Origin: Bacillota bacterium
GTDB taxonomy: Bacteria; Bacillota; Clostridia; Lachnospirales; Lachnospiraceae
Direction: 5' to 3'
DNA length: 64,000 bases
NCBI GenBank assembly: GCA_023418475.1
Contig: JAEZZO010000029.1
Location: forward strand, 184,763 to 248,762
Of this stretch, positions 27,685-35,472 are shown piece after piece. Below the pieces are notes generated by a model, which did not search any database, had not been told where the DNA came from, and worked only from the letters and a program-made list of their open reading frames with translations. Every line of letters starts with the position of its first letter. Position 1 is the first letter of the stretch. The position numbers and the translations under genes are program-made.

Positions 27685-27983
27685 TCATTTCACCTCTTTT
27701 CATAAAATATCTTTCTTATGTATTAGCATAAAAAATGGGCGCAAAGCTTCAACAGAAGCTCTCCACCCTATAAGCTCAAAACTTGAAACAGCCTGTATCG
27801 CTGCCAACCGGAATTTGTAGATAAATATGTAATAGAAAACCTTTTTATATAATTGTAACCTTTTTTCTGCTAAATTGTCAAGTATTTTTTCCGCTTTACT
27901 GAATATCAAAGTAACAACTGCTATGTTACCGCTCATCCGTTATTTCCTGGCTGTGTATCAAATAAGTGTTTCCGAAAAGCCTG

Positions 27984-28934
27984 CTAATCTTTTTCCAAAA
28001 TAGAATATCCTGTATTAATCTCACTGGGTCCGGTGTCTTTGCCCAGTATTCCGGCAATCGCCTCGCTCATACCCAAATATCCCATCGTGTATGGATTTTG
28101 TTCTATTATAGCCTGCAGGCTACCATTATCGTATAACTTCTTAATGCGATCTGATTTATCAAAAGCAATCGCAACAAATTGATTATTATTCTCTTTATTA
28201 GCATAGCCAACACCCTCGCTGGTTCCTTCATTTGTTCCGAACAATCCCACCAGATTTTTATTCTGACTGATTAATTTCTCTGCCGCCAGCTGTGAAGCAG
28301 CGGGTTTACCATTTGTATATATCGTATCCAGGATTGTAAACCCCTGCTCGTTTGTAAAAGCATCCCGAAATCCATTCTCTCTTTGCATCGTTGTTGATTT
28401 TTCCCTTATACTGATAATTCCGATACTCCCGCTATCCAAACCTTTTCTTTTCAAATAGGATATCATTTTCTCTCCGGCACTACGTCCAGCGGCATAATTA
28501 TCAGTTGCTAAAGTAGTAAGCGCTTCTTCGTTTGCAGGTGCATCCACATAGACGATCTTAACTCCTCTTGCCTTGGCATCTTCAACTGCTGACGCAATTC
28601 GTTTGGGATTATCTGCTGCAATTAAAAGCGCGGCAGCATTATTTTCAACTGCCTCCTGTATAATACTGATCTGTTCCTCCGTACTTCTTTCCTTCGGGAA
28701 CTTCCAGTAATACTTTATACCCGTAAGTGCTGCCATATCAGAAGCTCCCTGATTCATAAGTCTCCAGAATTGATAGTCTTCATCTGTTGTAATCAGATAT
28801 ACATCATAAAATTTAATGAATGACGCAGATGACGCTGGCCTGGTGCTTCTGATGTTCTTCTGTTCCCATACCACAAATAGTGCAAAAGCCAGCATTATAA
28901 CCAATATATCAAAGATTATCTTTCTATACTTCAT
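27984..28934 (-). CDS. Membrane-anchored sugar-binding protein (Peripla_BP_4 type)
   Basis: 316 aa. One N-terminal helix (IIFDILVIMLAFALFVVW) without a lipobox Cys, then a two-lobed periplasmic-binding fold: FYDVYLITTDEDYQFWRLMNQGA, NNAAALLIAADNP, VKIVYVDAPANEE and LVGLFGTNEGTSEGVGYA. Such proteins feed sugar ABC importers or sensor kinases. No permease or kinase gene is next to it, so it may be an orphan receptor. ATG 28934 has GGAAAG about 9 nt upstream; starts at 28967 and 28991 are also open. Confidence 0.8.
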   Translation of the reverse strand: MKYRKIIFDILVIMLAFALFVVWEQKNIRSTRPASSASFIKFYDVYLITTDEDYQFWRLMNQGASDMAALTGIKYYWKFPKERSTEEQISIIQEAVENNAAALLIAADNPKRIASAVEDAKARGVKIVYVDAPANEEALTTLATDNYAAGRSAGEKMISYLKRKGLDSGSIGIISIREKSTTMQRENGFRDAFTNEQGFTILDTIYTNGKPAASQLAAEKLISQNKNLVGLFGTNEGTSEGVGYANKENNNQFVAIAFDKSDRIKKLYDNGSLQAIIEQNPYTMGYLGMSEAIAGILGKDTGPSEINTGYSILEKD

Positions 28935-29104
28935 TTCATCTATCTTTCCAGTGATTTTTCTTCTCATGAAAAGATTTATGCCTCTAGACACTCTTTCTTG
29001 TTACAAGTATATTCTTATTAACAGCAGTATCATAACTATTATTTCTTTTTCAAGTTAATACTTTTCGTTAAAGTCTTCCTTCTTAATAAATTATTATATT
29101 CTAT

Positions 29105-29440
29105 CTATTTATCTTTCTTGCTTACTCCATTAACAATATAAACAGAATGCATAACACCAGATAACTCCACTTTATTTTCCTGTTCAAAAGCAGATATACT
29201 GCTCCATAAATGAAGCCACATGCCGCTGTAAATAGTCCTGTTAAAACCTCCTGTTGACATCCGGTGTGCCATTCCCCAAGTAATGCAGGTCAATATCCAA
29301 TGACAGATTGACTGAGCCGCATTCCATTTACTCGTAACATTGCCATAAAGGGCCGGTTCCAATAAATATGCACAGATTACTTTAATCCCATTCCGGCAAA
29401 TCCATATAACCAGATTAAGATATCTGCAACTTCAGAATGA
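29105..29440 (-). pseudogene. Frameshifted CPBP-type (CAAX protease-like) membrane protein remnant
   Basis: One frame gives ICAYLLEPALYGN and ILTCITWGMAHRMSTGG, like the second conserved motif of CPBP intramembrane proteases. The sequence then continues sensibly only in another frame as TGLFTAACGFIYGAVYLLLNR and a final hydrophobic helix ending in a stop near the same place. No single frame carries both, and no clear start is seen upstream. It looks like the decayed 3' part of a CPBP gene. The 85-codon open frame across it is probably not a real protein. Confidence 0.45.
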
Positions 29441-29529
29441 GTATGTTACACTATAGTGTGGCTAAGTTACATAATGTATATTTATCCATGATTATCTATA
29501 AATTTATATTCTATCACTTAGCATAAAAA

Positions 29530-29560
29530 TTCAGCTCTGCTACGTAAGCAGAGCCTGGAA
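29530..29560 (-). terminator. Terminator after the PepSY-like gene
   Basis: An 8-bp stem, GCTCTGCT / AGCAGAGC (29534-29554), followed on the minus strand by TGAATTTTTA. It is about 115 nt past the gene. Confidence 0.6.
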
Positions 29561-29610
29561 TTAAAAAATCAGATTAATTAATTGATAATGGTTTTTCAGT
29601 TATTAGGAAT

Positions 29611-29680
29611 TATACTTATATTTATTTATATTTATTTATATTTATTTATATTTATTTATCCTTATTTACATTTACTTGTA
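29611..29680 (+). repeat. 10-bp AT tandem repeat
   Basis: TTTATTTATA is repeated about six times, the last units diverged (CTTATTTACA, TTTACTTGTA). The array runs into the stop codon of the upstream minus-strand gene and thus sets its last residues. Confidence 0.8.
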
Positions 29681-30142
29681 TTTCTTAATAAATTCTACAT
29701 TACCATCCTTTCCATCTACAATAAATTCATACTTTTCATCATCGCTTAATTTAATATGTCCTGACCATGTTCCTGTTTTTTTCAGAAGTCCGTCTAAAAA
29801 AATCATTTCAACCGTATAATCTTTTAAATCCAAATCATACTTCTTACTAATTTCCTCTACTCCAATCCTGGCAGCGTCCTCTACTGCTATCTCATCATTT
29901 TTTGGCCGCGCGCTGCCTCTTAATAAAATGGTACCGTGATCTGTTTCAATTGTTTCTATTCCATCTCCCTCAACTTCATCTGAATTAACAGTATCTTTAT
30001 TCTCCTGCGATACCTCCGCACTTATTTTGCTTTCTTTACCTGCGATATTCCTATTCTTATTATTTATCAAAAGTGTTGCAGCAGATATGATAATAAATAA
30101 TGATGTAGCTATCATCAAAATAATTTTCATGGTTTTTTTCAT
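29672..30142 (-). CDS. Membrane-anchored or secreted protein with PepSY-like domain
   Basis: 156 aa. An N-terminal signal anchor (IILMIATSLFIIISAATLLI), an acidic linker, then one PepSY-like domain (EDAARIGVEEISKKYDLDLKDYTVEM ... WSGHIKLSDDEKYEFIVDGKDGNVEFI). PepSY domains are thought to inhibit proteases or act outside the cell; the role here is unknown. The extreme 3' end is formed by a tandem-repeat array, so the C-terminal YKKYK-like tail may vary between strains. A terminator-docked repeat lies upstream. Confidence 0.7.
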   Translation of the reverse strand: MKKTMKIILMIATSLFIIISAATLLINNKNRNIAGKESKISAEVSQENKDTVNSDEVEGDGIETIETDHGTILLRGSARPKNDEIAVEDAARIGVEEISKKYDLDLKDYTVEMIFLDGLLKKTGTWSGHIKLSDDEKYEFIVDGKDGNVEFIKKYK

Positions 30143-30212
30143 ATGTATTCTCCCAAGTTTTGTCTTATTTATAAAGTATAATAGAAAAGTTCTAAAACTG
30201 TAATAAAAAATC

Positions 30213-30330
30213 AGAACAAAAGTGTGCTTCGCATACTCCCGCGATCATAAAGCAATCCTGCAATTGTACGACGCTGTGCATTCCCCGGAGGGTTTTTATT
30301 TCATAGGACGGACTTTCCTATGAAATAAAA
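30213..30330 (+). repeat. Terminator-docked repeat, copy C
   Basis: Begins AGAACAAAAGTGTGCTTCGC and keeps CCCGCGATCATAA, CCCCGGAGGG and a perfect end palindrome, TTTCATAGGA / TCCTATGAAA. Compared with copy D it lacks about 10 bp in the middle. It abuts the efp terminator at 30331-30370. Together they fill most of the 330-bp gap ahead of the PepSY-like gene. Confidence 0.85.
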
Positions 30331-30372
30331 GCACAACCCTCAGAAAATCTTTCTTTCCCTTGGATTGTGCTC
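30327..30372 (-). terminator. Terminator of efp
   Basis: GCACAA / TTGTGC outer stem with a purine/pyrimidine-rich interior (30331-30370). On the minus strand it is followed by TTTTATTTC, which is the edge of repeat copy C. Confidence 0.6.
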
Positions 30373-30472
30373 CTATCATTGCTTATATTGTTCGTATACG
30401 ACGCTTTCATTACGTCTGTTCCAAGTAAGATGCAGACGCAAACGATTAGCGGCTCGCATGCATATCACAAGA

Positions 30473-31030
30473 CTATACTCTCTTCATATATTCGCCGGTT
30501 CTGGTATCAATACTGATCTTATCACCTTGCTCAACGAATAACGGTACATAAACCGTTGCACCTGTCTCAACAATTGCCGGCTTAGAAGCACCTGTTGCAG
30601 TATCACCTTTAAATCCAGGTTCGGTCTCTGTAATAACAAGTTCTACGAATAGCGGAGGCTCAATTGTGAATACCTGTCCGTTATGGGAAAGCATCTTAAC
30701 CATCTCATTTTCCTTCACAAACTTAAGGGAATCACCGATAGCATCTTCACTCATAGCGATTTGATCGAAGGTCTCTGTGTTCATGAAGTGGTAAAGCTCA
30801 CCATCTGAATATAAATACTGCATATCGCTTCTATCGATACGTGCCTGCGGAAATTTTTCTGTCGGACGGAACGTTTTTTCTATCACACCACCGTTTTTAA
30901 TATTCTTTAACTTTGTTCTAACAAATGCTGCGCCTTTACCCGGTTTAACATGTTGAAATTCAATAATCTGATATACATTATTGTCCATTTCAATTGTAAT
31001 ACCGTTTCTGAAATCGCCTGCTGAAATCAT
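30473..31030 (-). CDS. efp: Elongation factor P
   Basis: 185 aa, the usual length. It shows the KOW-like N-terminal domain (GDFRNGITIEMDNNVYQIIEFQHVKPGKGAAFVRTKLKN) with the exposed Lys/Arg-loop PGKGAA, then two OB folds ending in GEYMKRV. It rescues ribosomes stalled at proline runs. The start has AAGGAGG about 8 nt before it. Confidence 0.97.
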   Translation of the reverse strand: MISAGDFRNGITIEMDNNVYQIIEFQHVKPGKGAAFVRTKLKNIKNGGVIEKTFRPTEKFPQARIDRSDMQYLYSDGELYHFMNTETFDQIAMSEDAIGDSLKFVKENEMVKMLSHNGQVFTIEPPLFVELVITETEPGFKGDTATGASKPAIVETGATVYVPLFVEQGDKISIDTRTGEYMKRV

Positions 31031-31171
31031 ACGAAAATTCCTCCTTAAAATGACTACTCTTTAGTCTATAATAACCTGCTATATTTTGCAACTGTTTTTT
31101 TTGCTCAAGCTATAAAAATTGTAATAACATGCGATTTTTAGTAATATCACATCTGACATTACATCAACGGG

Positions 31172-32239
31172 CTACAGTTCAATTAATTTCTTCTCGGAAT
31201 GTGTAAAGTTATCACACCCCTCCTCAGTAACCACCACCAAATCCTCTATCCTTACACCACCGAAGCCTTTGATATAAATTCCCGGTTCCACTGTTTCTGT
31301 CATACCAGCTTCGATAATATCTTCCTCCAGTGCACTCAGTCTGGGGCTTTCATGAATATCAAGTCCAACACTATGACCAAGTCCATGTCCAAAGCAGCCT
31401 TCATAACCTGCTTCGTTTATGATATCTCTTGCGATCTTATCTATTTCCTTACCCTGATAACCTGCTTTTATAAATTCCAGCGCTGCGGTCTGTGCTTTCA
31501 ATACCGTATTATATACTTCCTTCTGCTTTTCACTTGCTTTACCCACAACAATCGTCCTTGTCATATCTGAACAATATCCTTCATAGACACAGCCAAAATC
31601 CATTGTGAGGAAATCACCCGTCTCAATCCTCTTTGCGGAAGGTTCTGCATGAGGCATGGAAGAATTAATCCCCGAAGCTACGATGGATGAAAAGCTTAGA
31701 CCACTGGCTCCGTTCATTTTCAGCAAATACTCAAGCTTGGCCGCAACTTCAAGCTCCGTCAGACCCGGTTTGATAAACATTAATATTTCAGTAAATGCCT
31801 GATCACCAATCTCTTCTGCTTTTCTGATGTATTTCAGTTCCTCCGCAGTCTTAATTCTTCTCATATTTGTAATGTCTCGTCCAACAGGAACAAGCTTCTC
31901 AACTGCAAGCTTTTCTTTCAATTTACGATAAGTCATATACAAGATATCCTCTGCTTCAAAACCCAGATTTTTAATATGGTCTGATTGAAGCAGATCATTG
32001 AGAACTTCCTCATAACCGCCGTTGCCGATTGTTATAATTTCATAACCTTCCGCTTCCTGTTCGGCTTGTATAGTGTATCGGAAGTCAGTTATTACTGCTC
32101 GTCTGTTTGCAGATAGGTACAAATACCCTGTAGCTCCTTTAAAGCCACTGATATATCGAATATTATTTCCATTGGATATTAACATAGCCTCAATCGATAG
32201 CTTATCAAACAGTTTTCGTACTTTTTTATAATTATCCAT
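31172..32239 (-). CDS. pepQ: Xaa-Pro peptidase (M24 family)
   Basis: 355 aa. An N-terminal creatinase-like domain (ISNGNNIRYISGFKGATGYLYL) precedes the pita-bread metallopeptidase with MDFGCVYEGYCSDMTRTI (Asp ligands), GHGLGHSVGLDIHESPR (His), and TVEPGIYIKGFGGVRIEDLV (Glu ligands). It cleaves peptides with proline in the second position. ATG 32239 follows AGGAG at about 8 nt. It lies directly upstream of efp on the same strand, a frequent pairing in Firmicutes. Confidence 0.93.
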   Translation of the reverse strand: MDNYKKVRKLFDKLSIEAMLISNGNNIRYISGFKGATGYLYLSANRRAVITDFRYTIQAEQEAEGYEIITIGNGGYEEVLNDLLQSDHIKNLGFEAEDILYMTYRKLKEKLAVEKLVPVGRDITNMRRIKTAEELKYIRKAEEIGDQAFTEILMFIKPGLTELEVAAKLEYLLKMNGASGLSFSSIVASGINSSMPHAEPSAKRIETGDFLTMDFGCVYEGYCSDMTRTIVVGKASEKQKEVYNTVLKAQTAALEFIKAGYQGKEIDKIARDIINEAGYEGCFGHGLGHSVGLDIHESPRLSALEEDIIEAGMTETVEPGIYIKGFGGVRIEDLVVVTEEGCDNFTHSEKKLIEL

Positions 32240-32289
32240 TCTCTTTCTCCTGATTTTCCTGTTTTTTATCAATCATATTTTACGATATC

Positions 32290-32363
32290 AAAAGCCTGTT
32301 CCAGGTTATACAAATGAATATGAGTGCATATATATTCATCCGGCAAGTCATTTTTAGGCTTTT
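32290..32363. repeat. Palindromic repeat family 2, copy 2
   Basis: AAAAGCCTG-CCAGGTTAT-AATGAATATGAGTGCA on one arm and TATATTCATCCGG-AGGCTTTT on the other. It matches the reverse complement of copy 3 at 40624-40697 along its whole length. It sits between aroQ and pepQ. Confidence 0.75.
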
Positions 32364-32510
32364 ATTATATAAACGTGCCGCGCGAAGAGTGTGTATCCGC
32401 CAGAAGCTGTCTAATCCTCACGCAGTTTTATATTAATCCAGGTGCTGAAAAATCAGCGTGAGAATTTGACGCCCTAATCTTTTGATAGAAGTAAATTTTT
32501 AAAAATATAT

Positions 32511-32954
32511 TTAGGCCTCAACTGCTTGCATATTTATCAGTGCATCCACTGCTAACAAATATCCCTGTAGTCCAAGGCCTACAATCTGACCGGTACATAC
32601 GGCAGCTGTAACAGAGACATGGCGAAATTCCTCCCTTTTATGAACGTTGGAAATATGAACTTCTATGACAGGTGCCGTTATAGAAGCAAGAGCATCCCGG
32701 ATCGCATAGCTGTAATGCGTATATGCACCCGGATTGATAATGATGCCATCCGTCATCTCATAGAATGCCTTCTGAATTCTATCAATGATCTCTCCTTCAC
32801 AATTGCTCTGAAAGGTTTCTATTACAATATTCTCTTTTTTCGCCTTTTCTTCTAACATCCCCAGTAAATAATCATAATCCCTGGTACCGTAAACTCCTTT
32901 TTCCCGAATGCCGAGGAAATTAAGATTCGGACCATTAATTACCAGTATTTTCAT
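32511..32954 (-). CDS. aroQ: 3-dehydroquinate dehydratase, type II
   Basis: 147 aa, the normal length for the dodecameric type II enzyme. ILVINGPNLNFLGIREKGVYG carries the active-site Asn and Tyr; IINPGAYTHYSYAIRDAL and IEVHISNVHKREEFRHVSV carry the catalytic His and the substrate loop. It dehydrates 3-dehydroquinate in the shikimate pathway. ATG 32954 was chosen by family start, with a GGTATGGG site ahead. It follows aroK by about 145 bp. Confidence 0.95.
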   Translation of the reverse strand: MKILVINGPNLNFLGIREKGVYGTRDYDYLLGMLEEKAKKENIVIETFQSNCEGEIIDRIQKAFYEMTDGIIINPGAYTHYSYAIRDALASITAPVIEVHISNVHKREEFRHVSVTAAVCTGQIVGLGLQGYLLAVDALINMQAVEA

Positions 32955-33097
32955 ACTTTTACCCATACCTTTCACTTTTTGATGACCTATTCAAAAAGTG
33001 AATAGGCTTTCATAACTTTTCATCATTTCAGCGCTACTTTTACACATCCTTGCTTTGTACTCGCGGTGCAAGCTGGATTTGTAAATCGGTATCCTTA

Positions 33098-33616
33098 CTA
33101 ACTCTGTTTAAGATATGCTTCCATTATCTGATGAACAATCGTATCGATCTGCTTATCATCAGTGACAATTATCTTGTGGGCAGTATTTTCGTAGATAGGA
33201 TCTCGCAATTCAAGCATCCGTTTCACCTTTTGCTCCAGCTCTTCTCCTCTTAAAAGAGGTCTTGTGGAATCTCCCTTTAATCTTTCTACCGTAGTTTTCA
33301 CAGATGCCTTAAGATAGATCACATATCCCATCTCTTTTATCAGTTTCCTGTTCTGCTCCCGTAGCGGCAATCCTCCTCCGGTTGAAACGACTGTATGAAG
33401 AGTGCAAGTTGACATTTCCTGCAGCAGCTTCGTTTCCATATTTCTAAAATATTCTTCTCCATGAACTGCAAAAATCTGATTAATGGTATCACCAGCCCTA
33501 CTCTCTAACTGCTGGTCCATATCATGAAACTGATAGGACATACGCTCCGCCAGGCTCTTCCCCACACTTGTTTTCCCTGAACCCATAAATCCAATCAAAA
33601 TAATATTATGTTTCAT
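33098..33616 (-). CDS. aroK: Shikimate kinase
   Basis: 172 aa. P-loop IILIGFMGSGKTSVGKSLA, the shikimate-binding FHDMDQQLE and STGGGLPLR, and the lid segment GDSTRPLL are all present. It phosphorylates shikimate with ATP. The ATG at 33616 is preceded by AAGG at a long spacing; ATG 33643 is an alternative. It stands between yqeG and aroQ, so aroK and aroQ probably share a transcript. Confidence 0.95.
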   Translation of the reverse strand: MKHNIILIGFMGSGKTSVGKSLAERMSYQFHDMDQQLESRAGDTINQIFAVHGEEYFRNMETKLLQEMSTCTLHTVVSTGGGLPLREQNRKLIKEMGYVIYLKASVKTTVERLKGDSTRPLLRGEELEQKVKRMLELRDPIYENTAHKIIVTDDKQIDTIVHQIMEAYLKQS

Positions 33617-33678
33617 TCTTAAATTGTTTGCCTTCCTTTTCATTTCGTTTATCTTAGAAGTGAATTCCTGCTTTATCT

Positions 33679-34197
33679 CTATTCTTGCTTTATCTTCCCC
33701 CTGGCAATATCTTTCCTGTAAAAATGCAAAACAATCCGCTCCAGCTTCCGCTTAAATACGATCTGGATTTCTTCTTTCGGATGGATCGGTTTTACAAGAT
33801 AGGTCAACATACCGATCCTGTTTGCACCGAATACATCCGTAAAAAGCTGATCTCCTACAAATACCGTAGTATCAACACGCGTTCCCATTATTTTGGTTGC
33901 TCTGATATAATTCTTAGTTGACGGTTTATTGGCCTTGTGGATATAGTTTGTACCAATTTTCTGATTAAAACGGCTGACTCTTTCATCACTGTTATTCGAA
34001 ATCAAACAGGTTTTGAAACCAATCTTCTTCAGTCTGTGAAACAATGCAACTGCACGTGGCGTGGCATCAGCACCATGCTCAACCAGCGTATTGTCTATAT
34101 CAAATAATATACCACGATAACCTTCTCGATACAACTTTTCATAATCAATATCATAGGAAGAAGGTGCCAGTCTCTTAGGATAAAATCTTCGGAACAT
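33679..34197 (-). CDS. yqeG: YqeG family HAD phosphatase
   Basis: 172 aa with a HAD IIIA fold: FDIDNTLVEHG (nucleophile Asp), LISNNSDERV, the conserved Lys in ANKPSTKNYIRA and FVGDQLFTDVFGANRIGM. It is related to phosphatidylglycerophosphate phosphatases, but the bacterial substrate is not settled. In many Firmicutes yqeG lies next to aroE or aro genes, and here it precedes aroK. Confidence 0.9.
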   Translation of the reverse strand: MFRRFYPKRLAPSSYDIDYEKLYREGYRGILFDIDNTLVEHGADATPRAVALFHRLKKIGFKTCLISNNSDERVSRFNQKIGTNYIHKANKPSTKNYIRATKIMGTRVDTTVFVGDQLFTDVFGANRIGMLTYLVKPIHPKEEIQIVFKRKLERIVLHFYRKDIARGKIKQE

Positions 34198-34280
34198 ATA
34201 TAACCTCCATGCGCCGCTTATGCGGTATATAAATTCAAAGTAGGAAGCTCTCTTCGAGCTTATTTAGGATCGAAAATATG

Positions 34281-34712
34281 TCACTCAGGAATATCTGAAG
34301 TACAATAAGGACATTTGGTTGCCTTCACATGTATGTCTGATAAACAATGCGGGCATTTCTTCGTTGTGGTTTCTGCAGCTTCCGGTCTTTTCAGTTTATT
34401 TATCCACCTGACGATCAAAAATACCACAAAAGCCATAATAATAAAATTAATTGCTCCCGAAAGAAATACACCATATTTTACAGTAGGAGCTTCTGCCTTC
34501 ATCGCGGCCTCCAAAGTAGCATACTGTTTTCCGTCAAGGGCAATAAACCAATTCGTAAAGCTAATCCTGCTGGTGATAATACTAAGCAACGGCATGATAA
34601 TATCATTCACCAGTGAGTTTACCAAACCACTGAAAGCACCACCGATAATAATACCTACTGCAAGATCAATCATATTTCCCTTTAAAGCAAACTTTTTAAA
34701 TTCCTTTAGCAT
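34281..34712 (-). CDS. mscL: Large-conductance mechanosensitive channel with zinc-ribbon tail
   Basis: 143 aa. Two membrane helices: GNMIDLAVGIIIGGAFSGLVNSLVNDIIMP (first) and GAINFIIMAFVVFLIVRW (second). The N-terminal amphipathic helix LKEFKKFALKG is normal. It opens under osmotic shock to release solutes. The C-terminus is odd: instead of the usual charged helix bundle it ends in a CPHC-x12-CPYC zinc-ribbon-like module. ATG 34712 has GGAGG 5 nt upstream. Confidence 0.94.
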   Translation of the reverse strand: MLKEFKKFALKGNMIDLAVGIIIGGAFSGLVNSLVNDIIMPLLSIITSRISFTNWFIALDGKQYATLEAAMKAEAPTVKYGVFLSGAINFIIMAFVVFLIVRWINKLKRPEAAETTTKKCPHCLSDIHVKATKCPYCTSDIPE

Positions 34713-34812
34713 TTTTTCCTCCAGTATATACATTATACAATTATCATGCTCAATGTACGTTAATTATAGTACTGTCCAGTGTAATTAAATCGTATCCGTT
34801 CTTGTAGGTTTA

Positions 34813-34857
34813 CGTTACTGTTCCTGGCCCAACTAGTCCGGGCTAGGAACAGTAACG
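34813..34857. repeat. Strong inverted repeat after the GNAT gene
   Basis: CGTTACTGTTCCT-g-GCCC and GGGC-t-AGGAACAGTAACG form an 18-position stem with one mismatch and a 9-nt loop, 8 nt past the GNAT stop codon. There is no T-tract on either strand, so it is not a standard intrinsic terminator. Confidence 0.75.
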
Positions 34858-34865
34858 ATCCGGTA

Positions 34866-35423
34866 TTATTCATCCGTTATATTTTTTGAATATACGGCGC
34901 AGTCATAATAGCTTCCGTCCCTTCTTACTCCAGCCCGATACTCCATTTTGATAAAATACATTCCTGCTTTCTGCATGACCCTGCCGGATGCAATATTTTC
35001 CACATCGTGTTTTGCCAGAATACGTTGATACCCGATTTCATAAAAGAGATAGTGTAAAACTGCTCGAAGCGCCTCTGTCATAATTCCTCTGCTCCAATAA
35101 TATTTTCCAATACAATAACCTACCTCGCAGGAAAATGTAAAATCATTCGATAATTCAACGCTGATTGTTCCTATTACTTTTTTCTCGCTTTTTAATTCAA
35201 TTGCCCATATATAAGAATTACTGTGTTCATAATTATTTATCCAATACAGAATCCGTTTGCGAGAAGCCTCCACATCCTTATGAGGACCCCATAAAAGATA
35301 CTTGCATACCTCCGGATCACCGGCCCAATTATAAAACATATCATTGGCATCTTCTACTTTGAATCTTCGAAGGATCAATCGAATTGTTTCAATCGCATTT
35401 GTACCCTGATGATGTATAAGCAT
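34866..35423 (-). CDS. GNAT acetyltransferase, RimJ/RimL type
   Basis: 185 aa. RLILRRFKVEDANDMFYNWAGDPEV is the usual N-terminus of ribosomal-protein-type acetyltransferases (Acetyltransf_3). The core has VIGTISVELSNDFTFSCEVGYCIGKYYWSRGIMTEALRAVLHY and the C-terminal NIASGRVMQKAGM motif. The substrate is unknown. The ATG lies inside the 3' arm of a 15-bp hairpin whose loop holds the ribosome-binding site, so translation may be regulated. A second strong hairpin lies just after the stop. It follows pheT by about 50 bp. Confidence 0.88.
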   Translation of the reverse strand: MLIHHQGTNAIETIRLILRRFKVEDANDMFYNWAGDPEVCKYLLWGPHKDVEASRKRILYWINNYEHSNSYIWAIELKSEKKVIGTISVELSNDFTFSCEVGYCIGKYYWSRGIMTEALRAVLHYLFYEIGYQRILAKHDVENIASGRVMQKAGMYFIKMEYRAGVRRDGSYYDCAVYSKNITDE

Positions 35424-35452
35424 TTTCTCACCTCTCTAGAAAATGCTTATAC
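35414..35452 (-). promoter_or_regulatory. Hairpin enclosing the GNAT start site
   Basis: A perfect 15-bp inverted repeat, GTATAAGCATTTTCT / AGAAAATGCTTATAC, with a 9-nt loop. In the mRNA the loop is AGAGAGGTG, the ribosome-binding site, and the ATG falls in the 3' arm. It also lies just after the pheT stop. Confidence 0.7.
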
Positions 35453-35472
35453 AGGGACGAAAACTATTATAC

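Noticed and set aside
29105..29362. 85-codon open frame taken as an intact gene
   Set aside because: Membrane-protein similarity shifts to another frame midway, so it reads better as a broken CPBP gene than as a real small protein.
32980..33085. Possible seventh copy of the terminator-docked repeat
   Set aside because: Only scattered words (TTTGTA-CTCGCGG-GCAAGCTG) resemble the repeat. The head, the CCCCCGG block and the end palindrome are missing. The CCTATTC / GAATAGG hairpin there is separate.
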